From Liopterus haemorrhoidalis (taxonomy: Eukaryota; Arthropoda; Insecta; Coleoptera; Dytiscidae), in contig OZ020611.1 in NCBI GenBank assembly GCA_963971575.1, positions 181,798,535 to 181,862,534 of the forward strand: DNA of 64,000 nucleotides, given 5' to 3'. This document shows, in pieces, positions 1 to 10,958 of this stretch (within the stretch, counting starts at the first letter, position 1; each line of letters opens with the position of its first letter). The notes beneath the pieces are model-generated. The model had not been told where the DNA came from. It made no database searches and worked only from the letters and a program-made list of their open reading frames with translations. Both the position numbers and the translations under genes were made by a program.

Positions 1-590
1 TACTAGATGGTCGTCAAAGGCCAGTGCTATAAAATCATTGTGTTTGCAACTACCAGAAGTAAAAAGAAAATTTGAAAGAATTGAAACTGATGTGTCAAAC
101 TCTGAAGCAGTATCAAACGCAAAAGTTTATAATTTCAAATTAATTACAAATTTATTTGCACTCTTTCTGTATGGAATAAGATATCACAATGCATTGACCG
201 AACAACTAAAGCCTTACAACAACAAAATATATCTATAGACCATGCGACAAAATTAATTGATGGTCTGCGTTGCACTTTACAAGGTCTACGGGATACAGGG
301 TTTGAACAAATTTTTGTGGATGCAAAAAAAGAGCAACTCCTCTAAATTTATTACAGACCATACACGATTTCGAATTAGTCGCATCGTACCAGAACATCGT
401 TGTTGGGTTAAGAATATTTCTAACCCTGTAAACTGAAGTTAGTTAAAAATTACTTAAGATCAACCCACTCACAATAGCGTTTATCTAATCTGTCAATTAT
501 GTCTATTGAACATGATATAGTGCAACAAATAGATTTTAATGATTTAATTCATGAATTTGCGTGGAAAAAAGGAAGACAAATACAATTTAA
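1..590 (+). pseudogene. hAT / ZMYM1-like transposase, C-terminal relic
   Basis: A broken hAT-superfamily transposase of the TTF/ZMYM1-like type enters from the left edge. Read from base 1 it opens with TRWSSKASAIKSL, the conserved 'RWS' stretch of that family. After a frameshift near 170 it continues with ISIDHATKLIDGL and a Gly-Phe-Glu stretch. Near 500-590 it ends with SIEHDIVQQIDFNDLI and a Lys-rich tail, which matches the usual 'LSIE' C-terminus. Several frameshifts and stops make it non-functional. The N-terminal part lies outside the window. The family assignment is from memory of the motif order. Confidence 0.55.
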
Positions 591-1188
591 ATAAATTTAT
601 GATATTTTAATTTATTCTTTTTTCATAAATATAAAATGAAATTAAAATTACGGACATAAACAATTGAAAGAATAATTATTTTGTGTTTATTTATTAAGAC
701 TGTTATACCAAACTTATAAAAATGAAAGAACTGGAGCTTCAGAACTATCGTATATGCATGGTAAGTTTTTTTTGTTTGTTGTTTTTTTTTTTATTAAAGG
801 GGGACCCAATTTGAAAGTCTTGCCAAAAAAAGCTAGTTACAGCGTTGGGGCGGACAACCGCATGGTTTCTTATACAAAACTAGCAATCTGAAATAAAATT
901 AGTAACGATCTATACATCTAAATTTGCAGCAAATTTTTATCTATCTAATAGGATATTTATATTTGTAAATAAAACTGTAATGTGTGGAAAAGGTTGACAG
1001 TCTCCGTCACACCACACTCTCGGCGATACTTATATTTTAACTTGTTTGTAACGTAACTTTTTTAAAAAAAAAATTTTTATTTATTTTTGATTATTTATTT
1101 ATTGTTTATTGATTTCTAACTTATTTATTTATATTTTATTTACTGATATCTTGTTTTTACACTATGATTTTTTTCTATTTATTTTAAC
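591..1188. other. AT-rich stretch without a gene
   Basis: No coding pattern is seen. There are A/T homopolymers (780-795, 1063-1074) and an ATTT-rich run near 1076-1150. The GGGACCCAATTTG stretch near 803 could belong to the 3' end of the hAT relic, but I cannot show its terminus. Confidence 0.4.
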
Positions 1189-1190
1189 TA

Positions 1191-2452
1191 CGAGGGCTAT
1201 CTTTTAAATTTTTACAATAACTTAGAAAGTATTTTTTTAACAAACTGTTTATTGCTTTTCAAAATATTCGCCTTTAAGATTTATATATTTTTGCATGCGT
1301 TCGAACCAATTCTCGAAACATTTTTCCACTCTGAAGTTGGTATCTCAAAACGATGCTTTTCGAAGACTTCAACAGCTTCTTGAGGTGATAAAAGTCGCTG
1401 TTCACGCATTTTTTGTTTCACATTGAGGAACAAAAAAAGTCGTTAGAGGATAAGTCATGTGAATACGGGCAATGAGACATTAATTCGATGTTTTTCTCCT
1501 TCAAATAATCAATTGTTTGACGTGCTGTTTGGGAGCTTGCATTGTAATGATAGGGAATTATGATTTCTGGTTTCTAACAAATTGTTGTGTACCATTCAGC
1601 ATTACCTGTTCCCCAATCCTCTAAAGGAATGGTTGGGACATGTCTAGTACAACCGAAGAAATAAGTGATCATTTTCTTGGAAGTTCTTCGTGAACGAACA
1701 ACTTTTGTAGGTTTCGGTTCATCTTGGAAGACCCAAACAGTGGATTGTTGCTTAGTTTCCGGTTCATATGAATAAATCCAAATTTATTCACCTGTAAAGA
1801 TGTTGTATACGAATTTTGCAGTGCCTAGGTTGATTTTTTTTAGCATTCCCTTACACCAATCAACACGAGCCTTTTTTTGAGCTTCGGTCAAATTATGTGG
1901 AATCCATCGGGAACAGATCTTATTCACAGCTAAATGTTCATGCAAAATTGAATATATTGCAGTCTGCGATATGCCAAAGGATGCCTCTATCTCACGGTAA
2001 GTCACATGCCGATCTTCTTCAATCATTTTGCACACAGCACCGATGTTTTTTTGAATTACAATCGATTTTGGTCCTTTTTCACGAGATTCATCACTGACGG
2101 ACGCACGATCACGACGAAATTCTGCAAACCAATTGTAAACACTCTTTTCAGATTATGCTTCATTACCAAAAGTTGTACGAAGCGAATCTCTGCATTGTTG
2201 TTGGGTTAGGCTTTTACTTAAATAGTATAAAATCATCCAACGAAAACCTTCACGATTAATGTCTTTCACAAACAAAGTAAATTTTTCACAAACTTATTTT
2301 TGTTAACGCTTACTGTCAACAAACTACTCGGTCAATTTATAAGCTGCTTTTAATTTCGCAATAACAAACGTCAAATTTTACGAATAAAGTAATGACACAT
2401 TTCAATATTGCCGTCTAGTGGTCGTTTGTAAAAACATAAAAGGTATTCCTCG
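1191..2452 (-). mobile_element. mariner element, degenerate, TA target duplication
   Basis: A 1,262 bp mariner. The left end reads CGAGGGCTATCTTTTAAAT and the right end, on the other strand, CGAGGAATACCTTTTATG; each end abuts TA (1189-1190 and 2453-2454). Length and target duplication fit mariner. The single gene runs on the minus strand. A related copy lies at 39,868-42,209. Confidence 0.88.
1240..2300 (-). pseudogene. mariner transposase relic
   Basis: The minus strand encodes a mariner (DD34D) transposase broken by frameshifts and stops. Readable in order are an N-terminal HTH part (GFRWMILYYL, SVYNWFAEFRRDR), the second HTH with SFGISQTAIYSILHEHLAV (2035-1784), then YEPETKQQSTVWVFQDEPK of the catalytic core. 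The block holding the last catalytic Asp is damaged (PYSHDLSSNDF instead of the usual SPDLAPSDY). The first catalytic Asp region reads TGE followed by a stop rather than TGDE. It cannot make active enzyme. Confidence 0.85.
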
Positions 2453-2693
2453 TACTTTACAATGACCTTATGTTATAAGATCATCTCTGATCAAGAAATA
2501 AAATATTTCGAAACTGGTCCGCTAGATCTAGTTGCGTTATTTATGTCCGCAACCCGTACAACCTTTCCCATGCATACCCATTTACGGACACGGACAGCTC
2601 CACATAAAACTGTAATGTAATTATAAATAAACAAATTGCATTATAGACGCCATCTTGTAAACCATTCGTATATTAGCGTAAGTTGCGGCAAAT

Positions 2694-4293
2694 TGTAGCT
2701 AAAAATTTATTCTATAAATATGTTTTTAGCTATTGTATTTTATTGTGAGATCTACTCAGGGCCGTGATATTATGGCGCCTGGAGCAAACATTCTTATAAG
2801 GCGCCTTTATATTGAGATGGTAAATTATTAAGGCTGTCAACTTATTACGAATGCAATGACCCCGCCCCCCAAATAAAAGTATCATCTCACCATTTTTGTA
2901 TATGATTATATTCGAAGATTTTATGCTTTAAAGGGAAGTTTCACTGAAACATCCCTTAGTATAAAGGGATATACTTTCTGAAAATTCTCATTAAATTTGC
3001 AAAAACGTTTTCTCGGCGACGTTTTAAGGGCAACAAAATTAATAAATAAATATTAGAGCAATTATACGTCACAGTTTTGATCACCAATAAAAATTTTGGA
3101 CACTAATAATTAAACACAAACAATAGTAAACAGATATAAGTACCTTAATAATATTATTATTAAAGTCATACTCTAACACTAACTGCAAACATTTCATCTT
3201 ACAACTGACTACAATCAGAGCACTGAAAAATAATGCACTCACTAAACGTCATTGTCTATTTTCTATGGCTAGAGAGGGACATATTGTTAGGTGCAATATA
3301 AACATTTGATTACATGGCGCAAACCTTTGATAATTATTGCCGGTTTTATTGTATTTTTAGTCTTCTTCTTATCTATCGAATTGCATTATTACTTAGGTCA
3401 GAGTGGAGAGCGGAGATCTCGTCAAAGGTCGGCTCCCGCACGAATTAATTGCTTTCTAGATCAGGTGCTTATGTTTATTTTATAAATAACTTGAATACAC
3501 TTCGCTGCTTCTGAATGCGGGACAATAAATAGGTTTCCGGGACGATCATAGGTACCGATATTAAAACGGGACATAGATCGGTAATGCGGCACTAAAAATC
3601 TTAATAAATCGTAACAAATTCCTAGTAAATATCTAAAAAATAAATTCTAATAAATCCTAAAAAAAAGCATTTCTTGCACTCGGCGTAAGAATCTTCCTCT
3701 GTCTGGTTATCGCTATAGTTTTAGCTAGAACGACGTAGACAGAATCTTGTACAGGCGGTGATAGCACTGTTAGATACATTGTAAGTTTACGATTACGTAT
3801 AGCTTCTTTCATATAACAACAAATTCGATGCTCATTTGTACGCCAACCAAATAAAATATAATATTTATAAACAAAAATAAATATAAACCTAATTCATGAA
3901 GATGCAACAAGAAAATAATAAAATTTTTATTATGAAAATATTATAAAAATACACAAATGTGGGATATCTGAAAGGCGGTCTCGTGGCCCAGGCGCCTGGA
4001 GCAATCGCTGCATTGCTCCATGCCACCGTACGACCCTGGATCTACTTATAATTATTGTACTTTGTAGTCTATTTTTGCTTATCTTCAGTCTACTGCGTTT
4101 TTCAATATTGGTGCTGCGAGTAACCATTCGACGACTATTTGCGTACGCCGCGGATGGTAGCTAAAGCTTCATTCTACAAATATGTTTATAATTATTTGGT
4201 TTTATTGCGATAATGACTTATAGTTACTGTACTTGGTAGTATATTTTTGCCGTCTTTTTGAATCTACTGTGGTTCTCAATATAGGTGCTGCGA
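2694..4293. repeat. Tandem ~138 bp duplication, one copy split by a hAT
   Basis: The unit GTAGCTAAA...GGTGCTGCGAG occurs twice. Copy 1 is split (2694-2756 plus 4047-4121) by the hAT element. Copy 2 is uninterrupted (4155-4293). Copy 2 therefore serves as an empty-site reference for the insertion. The copies are similar but not identical. Confidence 0.8.
2757..4038. mobile_element. Non-autonomous hAT element with perfect 8 bp TSD
   Basis: A 1,282 bp element starts CAGGGCCGTGATATTATGGC and its right end, reverse-complemented, starts CAGGGTCGTACGGTGGCATG. It is flanked by GATCTACT at 2749-2756 and 4039-4046, a perfect 8 bp duplication as expected for hAT. GCGCCTGGAGCA occurs near both ends. No transposase reading frame is recognisable, so it needs an enzyme in trans. 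Confidence 0.88.
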
Positions 4294-4793
4294 GAAAAAA
4301 TGATTTAACTTTCGTAAGTAACACGTGTACCAAACAGGATTTCATTATCATGAAGTATAATATTTTTCGATGAAAGTTCTAAGCTACAAGCAATCATGTC
4401 GATAAAAATGTTGACGTATTATTTGAACATTTCTGCACAAATCTATATACATATATAGAATATCTGAAACACACAAATATATTTAAAAAATTACACAACA
4501 TTGTAGTTTGTTATCTATTATTAAATTATTGAGCGATATCATTTTTACAACAAATTTTTCTGTAATAAAAAATATTCTATTAGGTATATAAAAATTCGCT
4601 AATAATTGTGATATATAGATTGTTACCTATTTTATTTTACATTGTTAGTTTTGTATAAGAAACCCTTAAGCTCTAGGGGTTATACGTAGCGTTAATATGA
4701 GCGTTAAGCTGTTATTTGTGAATTGACAATATTTATAGCGGTTTTTGTTTAACTCGATTTCTTTACTTCGGCAATTCGTAAAATATTTTGTTG
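4294..4793. other. AT-rich stretch without a gene
   Basis: I see no coding pattern, RNA gene or recognisable repeat end here. Confidence 0.4.
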
Positions 4794-5055
4794 AAATAAA
4801 ACTTTTATGGCTCGTTGGGCAATGTATTTATCATATAGGTAGGATAACGTTTCGGTAAATAATATTTAGTTTCTTCAGGTGCTATTCTATTATAATACAA
4901 AATGAATAAACTACTTTGGAGTGTAGCATCAAAATGTCGTGGGATTCATTTTGTATTATAATAGAATAACACCTAGAAGAGGCTAGATATTATTTAGCGA
5001 AACGTTGTGATCCTATAATAATTATATTGTTCAACAAGCCGTAAGAGTTTTATTT
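4794..5055. mobile_element. Foldback MITE, ~120 bp arms
   Basis: The left arm begins AAATAAAACTTTTATGGCTC and runs to about 4914; the right arm (about 4938-5055) is its imperfect reverse complement. The inner 30 bp around TATTATAATACAAAATGAAT is nearly perfect. Only ~25 bp separates the arms, so the DNA can form one long hairpin. It has no reading frame. Confidence 0.8.
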
Positions 5056-5299
5056 AATTATATATTCATTGGACATTACATACTCTACATTTAAGATATT
5101 TTATAAAAATTTAATTTTAAACTTGGAAATACGGTTTAGAACAAGACGCTCTGCATTGAACTGCGTATTGAAATAAATTTGAAAGATGGTAAAAATGCAA
5201 TCAAAGCTGATGAAAAGGTGGTACCTACCCTTTCATTTTTTATGCGTCAAATGAACAAAATTTTTAAATTATGAATCATCAATTAATCTATGTACTAAT

Positions 5300-5458
5300 G
5301 CCCGTAATGAAAACGTTTATTAATGTATAACGCTTCGTTATATAAATTTACATGGATAAAGTCTGTACCTGACAATTTCCCATAGAAAGTTTTTATTTTA
5401 AGAACCGTTCTGATATAACGAAGCGTTATACTGTAACGAAAGTTTATGAATACGGGAA
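5300..5458. repeat. Inverted repeat around TATAACGCTTCGTTATAT
   Basis: TATAACGCTTCGTTATAT at 5326-5343 is matched by its exact reverse complement at 5413-5430, about 70 bp away. Similarity extends outward through a CCCGTA motif on each side, so this is probably a small MITE. Confidence 0.65.
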
Positions 5459-5474
5459 TAAAAGTTTTCATTTC

Positions 5475-5665
5475 ATCAGAAAATAATCTGATCAAAATTT
5501 TCTGTTGAGCTCTTTTGGTACTCTTTGGTAGAGGAGTTGATATAATAATCTGAAAAAAATATAAGTGAACACATCTGTGTTCACTTACATTTTTTTCAGA
5601 TTATTATATCAGCTCCTCTAAGTCACAGGATGTGGGACAAAAAAAAAAATAGTACATTTTTAATA
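5475..5665 (-). mobile_element. Relic of Helentron-like family B with an internal hairpin
   Basis: The motifs AATCTGATCAAAA, then TTTTTTCAGATT, then GGATGTGGGACAAAA occur in the same order as in the family B element at 10,959-11,706. This is a small decayed piece of that family. The hairpin at 5531-5619 sits inside it. Confidence 0.5.
5531..5619. repeat. 89 bp near-perfect hairpin flanked by TA
   Basis: GAGGAGTTGATATAATAATC is followed by its reverse complement ending at 5619, with arms of ~43 bp and essentially no loop (centre ACACATCTGTGT). TA lies directly outside both ends. The right arm resembles an internal segment of family B, so it may be an inverted duplication of that segment rather than an independent element. 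Confidence 0.75.
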
Positions 5666-6228
5666 TAAATCGTTAAAATACAGATATTTTTAAAAATTAT
5701 TAATTTTTGTTACGTAGTGCCGCTTTTAATGCAATTCCCGAAATAAAGTGAAGAAATCCATTTTACAATGCTCGGATAAAGCTCGAATAAGAACATCGGA
5801 TAAGAAACATTGGAATAAACACCAAAATTTCTTATACGGCCATAGGCACTTAAGATATGTGGCAGTATAAGGTATTCCCTCACTTTGATTGGTGAATAAG
5901 TATTTGTTGCTCAGCAACGGTGAAAAAATTATTTTGACGTATGATATATGTCCATTGCCCATTACATTACATTGATATTTTTGAGATTTTTAAAAAATTC
6001 CTCTGATGGGGAAAAAAAATTACAACATGAGTTTTTCTACTCGAAAGTAGAAAAGTTTAGCCCTGTTTGGCGAGCCAAGCACCTGAAGGAGAAGTTTCCT
6101 GATTTTGAGTCCAACTTCTTTTTGTTTACAATTACTGCTATAAATAATGCCAGTTTGAACTTCTTACCTTCCTTAACCCACATACATGATTTTAGTTACC
6201 ATAAGACAATACACGTTTAAAATTTAAT
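5666..6228. other. No recognisable gene
   Basis: Short open frames exist on both strands but none resembles a known protein. I see no repeat structure. Confidence 0.35.
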
Positions 6229-7109
6229 GTTAGGGTCATTCCATATCAAGTGGTCTAGTGGTCCCTGCTCGACCATCACGGATTTTGATGAAATTTTGTA
6301 TGGACATTCACACATGTCCTCAACGAACATTGGTAAAGTTTTACGTTTATCCATGCAATACTTGCTGAGATTCAGTAATTTGTTTGACCCCATACCGCAG
6401 CTTTCTATGGTATGACTCCGAGATTTCGACAACTTTGAGACACAGTATCTCTGCCAATATTTTGTTGAGAGAAACAAAACTTTGCCAACTTATACAACTT
6501 TTTGCGCTCTATTAAACAAAATAATAAACAAATCTTCATGAGCGATTCCCGTGAAGAAAATTTGGATCAAACTTGGCCTAAAAAATTTGCAACTCGAAAA
6601 AATTTTAAAGTTTGACTTTTTATACCTCTGAAAGTAAAGGTACGATAAACGTGAAATTTTGCACATAATAACTTATCAATACAAGGTTAACGAATATAAA
6701 ATTTCACACTCCTAATATTTTTCATTAGTTCAGGAATTGAGTGTAAAGTTGATGATTTTTGTGAAAATACTAAAAACAGGGTATATTTAGCCCACTTTTA
6801 CAAAAATATACCCTCTGGAAACTGTTTTAAATTATTTTCATTAGAAAGAGCATGTTTTAATCCCCCTAAAAAAGTAGGACTGGTTTTTCATCCCTGGTAT
6901 ATAAGGCCTTAGAAATAGGGACAAAGTTGAGAACGTTTCTATCACATGCTGCTATCGCAATATCGCATGCATTCCATTATTTTTCATCTTGTTTGTTTTA
7001 TACAGGCATTATAAGTACCTAAATTGCGTTGATCCATGGTGACATTGTCACTACCAGTTCAGAAACTTGAACCAGTAACCCCATCGCCATAGGGTCACGC
7101 CCGATAGCC

Positions 7110-7290
7110 GTGCAATACCAGCCACGGGTGGGTTTCCTGGTTGAGGATCCCAAGCCTCTAGTTTGGTTTCTTCGTTAAGGTTCCAAAGCCTTGTGTGGGT
7201 ATCTGTCCGGTTCCCAAGCCAATGATTGGGCAACTTATTCTAGGTTCCTAAGCCTGAAGTGGGTATCTTACATGGTTCCCAAGCCGAAGT
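7110..7290 (-). repeat. Degenerate ~37 bp tandem repeat, left arm
   Basis: On the minus strand the motif GGCTTGGGAACC (variants GGCTTAGGAACC, GGCTTTGGAACC, GGCTTGGGATCC) recurs about every 35-40 bp, followed by AGATACCCAC-like text. About four or five units lie just downstream of the stop codon of the unknown protein. Confidence 0.65.
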
Positions 7291-7329
7291 CCATGATGTT
7301 GGTATGAATTGCCAAATTCCAACTATTGC

Positions 7330-7860
7330 TTATTTATTATTGAATTTAGTAGCCACTTTCTTCAGTGTCACTTCTTGGAATTGATACTGTCGGCCTGGTG
7401 ACATAACTGATGGTGCTGGAAGGCCACAAATAAGGTGTTGTGCTGGAACCCAACAAATATCTTTTCTTTCGGGCCAATAAAATGAATGGGCCAAGCCTCG
7501 CGGATGCATAAATTTTACCAAAGCATCATTTTGTTCCAGAGAAATTTTTACAACATTGCCTACCCACCACTTATTGTCATAAATGCAGGCAACATAACAA
7601 CCGGGAAATAGTTCGGCTAATTTTAAATTAGGATCGACAGAATTGGAAAGTTTGGCCACAAAGTTAACTGTGTCATTTGAAACTTTGCTGACAGAAATCG
7701 AATTCAAATCAACTGGCACAAACTGGTGATGATCTCTTGTGCCAGCTATTGCGGTGCTAGCTTTCCATCTTTCTTCTTGCAGCGTCCTGTTTTCTTGAAT
7801 TTCTTCAGTCGGAACATATATATATATATACCTATTTAATTCCGTGAATGTTTTTGTCAC
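7330..7860 (-). CDS. Unknown protein with Trp-rich C-terminal domain, in foldback element
   Basis: A 176-residue open frame on the minus strand, of unknown function. The C-terminal half has a compact, Trp- and Pro-rich pattern: PGCYVACIYDNKWWVGNVV (about residues 87-105), ALVKFMHPRG, FYWPERKDICWVP (about 128-140), then GRQYQF. I recall this pattern as a shared C-terminal domain of uncharacterised arthropod proteins, but cannot name the family. It has no signal peptide or membrane segment. It starts inside the unique spacer and its last ~40 codons extend into the left arm, so the same codons recur inverted at ~8400-8520. It may be the 3' exon of a longer gene captured or carried by the element. 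The start codon is simply the first Met. Confidence 0.5.
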   Translation of the reverse strand: MTKTFTELNRYIYIYVPTEEIQENRTLQEERWKASTAIAGTRDHHQFVPVDLNSISVSKVSNDTVNFVAKLSNSVDPNLKLAELFPGCYVACIYDNKWWVGNVVKISLEQNDALVKFMHPRGLAHSFYWPERKDICWVPAQHLICGLPAPSVMSPGRQYQFQEVTLKKVATKFNNK

Positions 7861-8195
7861 AAAAGTTGAACAGATCTATTGGCGTCAGTATTTGATCGGT
7901 TAACGGTCGCTGGAGGCCGGTCAATTCGGGACTTTCCCGGCCAATTCGGGACGTTTAGTCACCGACCGCCGCTGCTAACAGTACAGAATTCTATACCCAA
8001 AACATGCTGACGCGTGACAGCACTAACAAAATATTTAAAAAATGTCATCAGTGTAGAACCACCGCTAGCAGACTAACAGATTCATATAGCGTACAAAAAT
8101 TAATTGTACACTGTAAACTTCAGCAGGAATGAAAGGAAAGTGACACAATGTAAGAAAATGCATATTGAAGTATATGACGTATTGATAGCAATATC

Positions 8196-8391
8196 CTCAA
8201 CTTTGTCCCTATTTCTAAGGCCTTATATACCAGGGATGAAAAACCAATCCTACTTTTTTAGGGGGTTTAAAACATGCTCTCTCTAATGAAAATAATTTAA
8301 AACAGTTTCCAGAAGGTATATATTTGTAAAAGTGGGCTAAATATACCCTGTTTTTAGCATTTTCACAAAAATCAGCAACTTTACACTCAAA
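8196..8391 (+). repeat. Direct duplicate of part of the right arm
   Basis: The segment CTCAACTTTGTCCCTATTTC...CAACTTTACACTCA repeats the sequence at ~8920-9118 in the same orientation and is inverted at 6733-6935. The inner edge of the right arm is thus a partial extra copy, joined abruptly at 8391 to the reading-frame segment. Confidence 0.8.
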
Positions 8392-8563
8392 GATATTTGT
8401 TGGGTTCCATCACAACACCTTATTTGTGGCCTTCTAGCACCATCAGTTATGTCACCAGGCCGACAGTATCAATTCCAAGAAGTGACACTGAAGAAAGTGG
8501 CTACTAAATTCAATAATAAATAAGCAATAGTTGGAATTTGGCAATTCATACAAACATCATGGA

Positions 8564-8740
8564 CTTCGGCTTGGGAACCATGTAAGATACCCACTTCAGG
8601 CTTAGGAACCTAGAATAAGCTACCCAATCATTGGCTTGGGAACCGGACAGATACCCACACAAGGCTTTGGAACCTTAACGAAGAAACCAAACTAGAGGCT
8701 TGGGATCCTTAACCAAGAAACCCACCCGTGGCTGGTATTG
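8564..8740 (+). repeat. Degenerate ~37 bp tandem repeat, right arm
   Basis: This is the inverted counterpart of the 7110-7290 array, with GGCTTGGGAACC, GGCTTAGGAACC, GGCTTGGGAACC, GGCTTTGGAACC and GGCTTGGGATCC in order. Confidence 0.65.
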
Positions 8741-9634
8741 CACGGCTATCGAGCGTGAACCCTATGGCGATGGGGTTACTGGTTCAAGTTTCTGAACTGG
8801 TAGTGACAATGTCACCATGGATCAACGCAATTTGTGTACTTATAATGCCTGTATAAAACATACAAGATGAAAAATAATGGAATGCATGCGATATTGCGAT
8901 AGCAGCATGTGATAGAAACGTTCTCAACTTTGTCCCTATTTATAAGGCCTTATATACCAGGGATGAAAAACCAATCCTACTTTTTTAGGGGGATTAAAAT
9001 ATGCTCTTTCTAATGAAAATAATTTAAAACAGTTTCCAGAGGGTATATTTTTGTAAAAGTGGGCTAAATATACCCTGTTTTTAGTATTTTCACAAAAATC
9101 ATCAACTTTACACTCAATTCCTGAACTAATGAAAAATATTAGGAGTGTGAAATTTTATATTCGTTAACCTTGTATTGATAAGTTATTATGTGCAAAATTT
9201 CACGTTTATCGTACCTTTACTTTCAGAGGTATAAAAAGTCAAACTTTAAAATTTTTTCGAGTTGCAAATTTTTTAGGCCAAGTTTGATCCAAATTTTCTT
9301 CACGGGAATCGCTCATGAAGATTTGTTTATTATTTTGTTTAATAGAGCGCAAAAAGTTGTATAAGTTGGCAAAGTTTTGTTTCTCTCAACAAAATATTGG
9401 CAGAGATACTGTGTCTCAAAGTTGTCGAAATCTCGGAGTCATACCATAGAAGGCTGCGGTATGGGGTCAAACAAATTACTGAATCTCAGCAAGTATTGCA
9501 TGGATGAACGTAAAACTTTACCAATGTTCGTTGGGGACATGTGTGAATGTCCATACAAAATTTCATCAAAATCCGTGATGGTCGAGCAGGGCACTTCTCT
9601 GAAATCAGACCACTTGACATGGAATGACCCGTTA

Positions 9635-10349
9635 CTAAGTTTAACTACCAATTGTAGTTATATGTACTATTATATTCTTATCATAGAAAGTGCTCATCAG
9701 ATGGTTTGGAAGTCGTAAAATAAGTCATTAAATTATTTAACGATGTATCATATTATTTATGGCCTTAATAAAAATCAAGGACACAGAAGATTTTCGCACA
9801 GGAGTATCGAAAAATTATTGGCTAATCCTTCTTGCCAAGATAATAAAAAGAAGTATTGGAGTTGTAAAAAATTAAACTTAAAGTGAAAATCTTTTAAAAT
9901 ATAATAGTATATTCTTTAACAAGGTTGGAATGACAAAATTCGATGCGAGTGGAACACATCATGTTGAAAACATTACCGAAAATCCAATATCTAACAAATC
10001 AATGAGGTTATATTTCTATTTTGGTGCCATTTTTTAGGATTGCTCTACTTGATCTGTGTCGTGAAACAGATCAAATTGAGCGCTCCGAAAACATTCGCGT
10101 AACAATCGACCGAGTAAATCGGGAATCGGAATTTGAGAACGCTCCAACTACTCTAAACCAAATCGAAAATATTAATTAAAATTTCTGGCACGCAGCATCT
10201 ATTTACGACAGAAACGGCGAAGCACCAACTATGAGTACGGGCATTAGTTTATAAAGAATATTATTATTTTATTTATCAAATGTTTTATTGTATTTTATTG
10301 ATTTTTATACCATTAAACGTTTATAATTGTATCAATGTCTTTTTTTATT
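9635..10349. other. No recognisable gene
   Basis: Around 10,060-10,160 the sequence is slightly GC-richer, but no motif is recognised. No inverted or tandem structure is evident. Confidence 0.35.
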
Positions 10350-10449
10350 ATAAAAAATGTCCTAGTTTTGTTCAGGTTTTAAAAATGCTAAATGTCCTGG
10401 GATTTCAGATACTTGTCCTGGTTTTGTGAAAATACATCTGGTCACCCTA
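10350..10449. repeat. Transposon end fragment with repeated TGTCCTGG motif
   Basis: ATGTCCTAG, ATGTCCTGG and TTGTCCTGG recur within 100 bp and the stretch ends in GGTCACCCTA, a common outer motif of small DNA transposons. An inverted relative lies at 14,455-14,560. Only this end is recognisable. Confidence 0.4.
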
Positions 10450-10958
10450 AGTAGATTCCAATGGCGGATATAGACTTTCGGGGGCCTGAAAACCAAATTT
10501 CACGATAATTTACGATAAATAAGTATATACGGCAGCTCACAATCAAAATCACAAAACAAAATTAATTGAATTGGAAGAATTATTATATTTTAGTGAATTG
10601 GAGAACAATGAAATTATTGATTGCATGAAACATATACAGCGTGTCCCAGCCAAGTGGCTCACCATTACTATCGTTGTTAAATGATTTAAAAAATAAAATA
10701 TCTCTTGCTTGCAGCAAAATTTCTAAAAATATGTTACGCAATACAATGCCAAACATAAAATAAAGAATAAGATTGTGTTTAAACAATAATGGATATTTAT
10801 TCGAACAATATTTGTAATCAAAATACTTAGTAATTTTTACTTTTGTTTTTGTTATATGCAAGTTTTAAATTGTACTATTTTTATAAGATTGTAACGTTGA
10901 TATTTCCGTTATTAAAAAATCGTTCCAATGGCCTTACAAAATACAGGGTATTCCATTT
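10450..10958. other. No recognisable gene
   Basis: AT-rich sequence. GTCCCAGCCAAGTGGCTCAC at ~10,645 resembles, inverted, the GTGAACCACTTGGTTGGGTC stretch at ~13,786, so both are probably pieces of one repeat. Confidence 0.35.

Larger units (their letters stand above)
6233..9630. mobile_element. 3.4 kb foldback DNA transposon with ~1.2 kb arms
   Basis: The ends are GGGTCATTCCATATCAAGTG (left) and the matching GGGTCATTCCATGTCAAGTG read from the right on the other strand. GTTA lies directly outside both ends (6229-6232, 9631-9634), a candidate 4 bp target duplication. The arms (6233 to ~7460 and ~8392 to 9630) are nearly identical inverted copies. The spacer carries the 176-residue reading frame and a unique ~330 bp GC-richer segment (7861-8195). 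Both arms end inward within the C-terminal part of that reading frame. The superfamily is not identified: the ends and TSD fit a cut-and-paste transposon, but I see no transposase. Confidence 0.85.

Noticed and set aside
9377..9718. 113-codon frame over the right end of the foldback (and its mirror at 6217-6477)
   Set aside because: It runs through the terminal repeat and out into flanking DNA, so its end is set by the insertion site. Mirror copies simply reflect the inverted arms.
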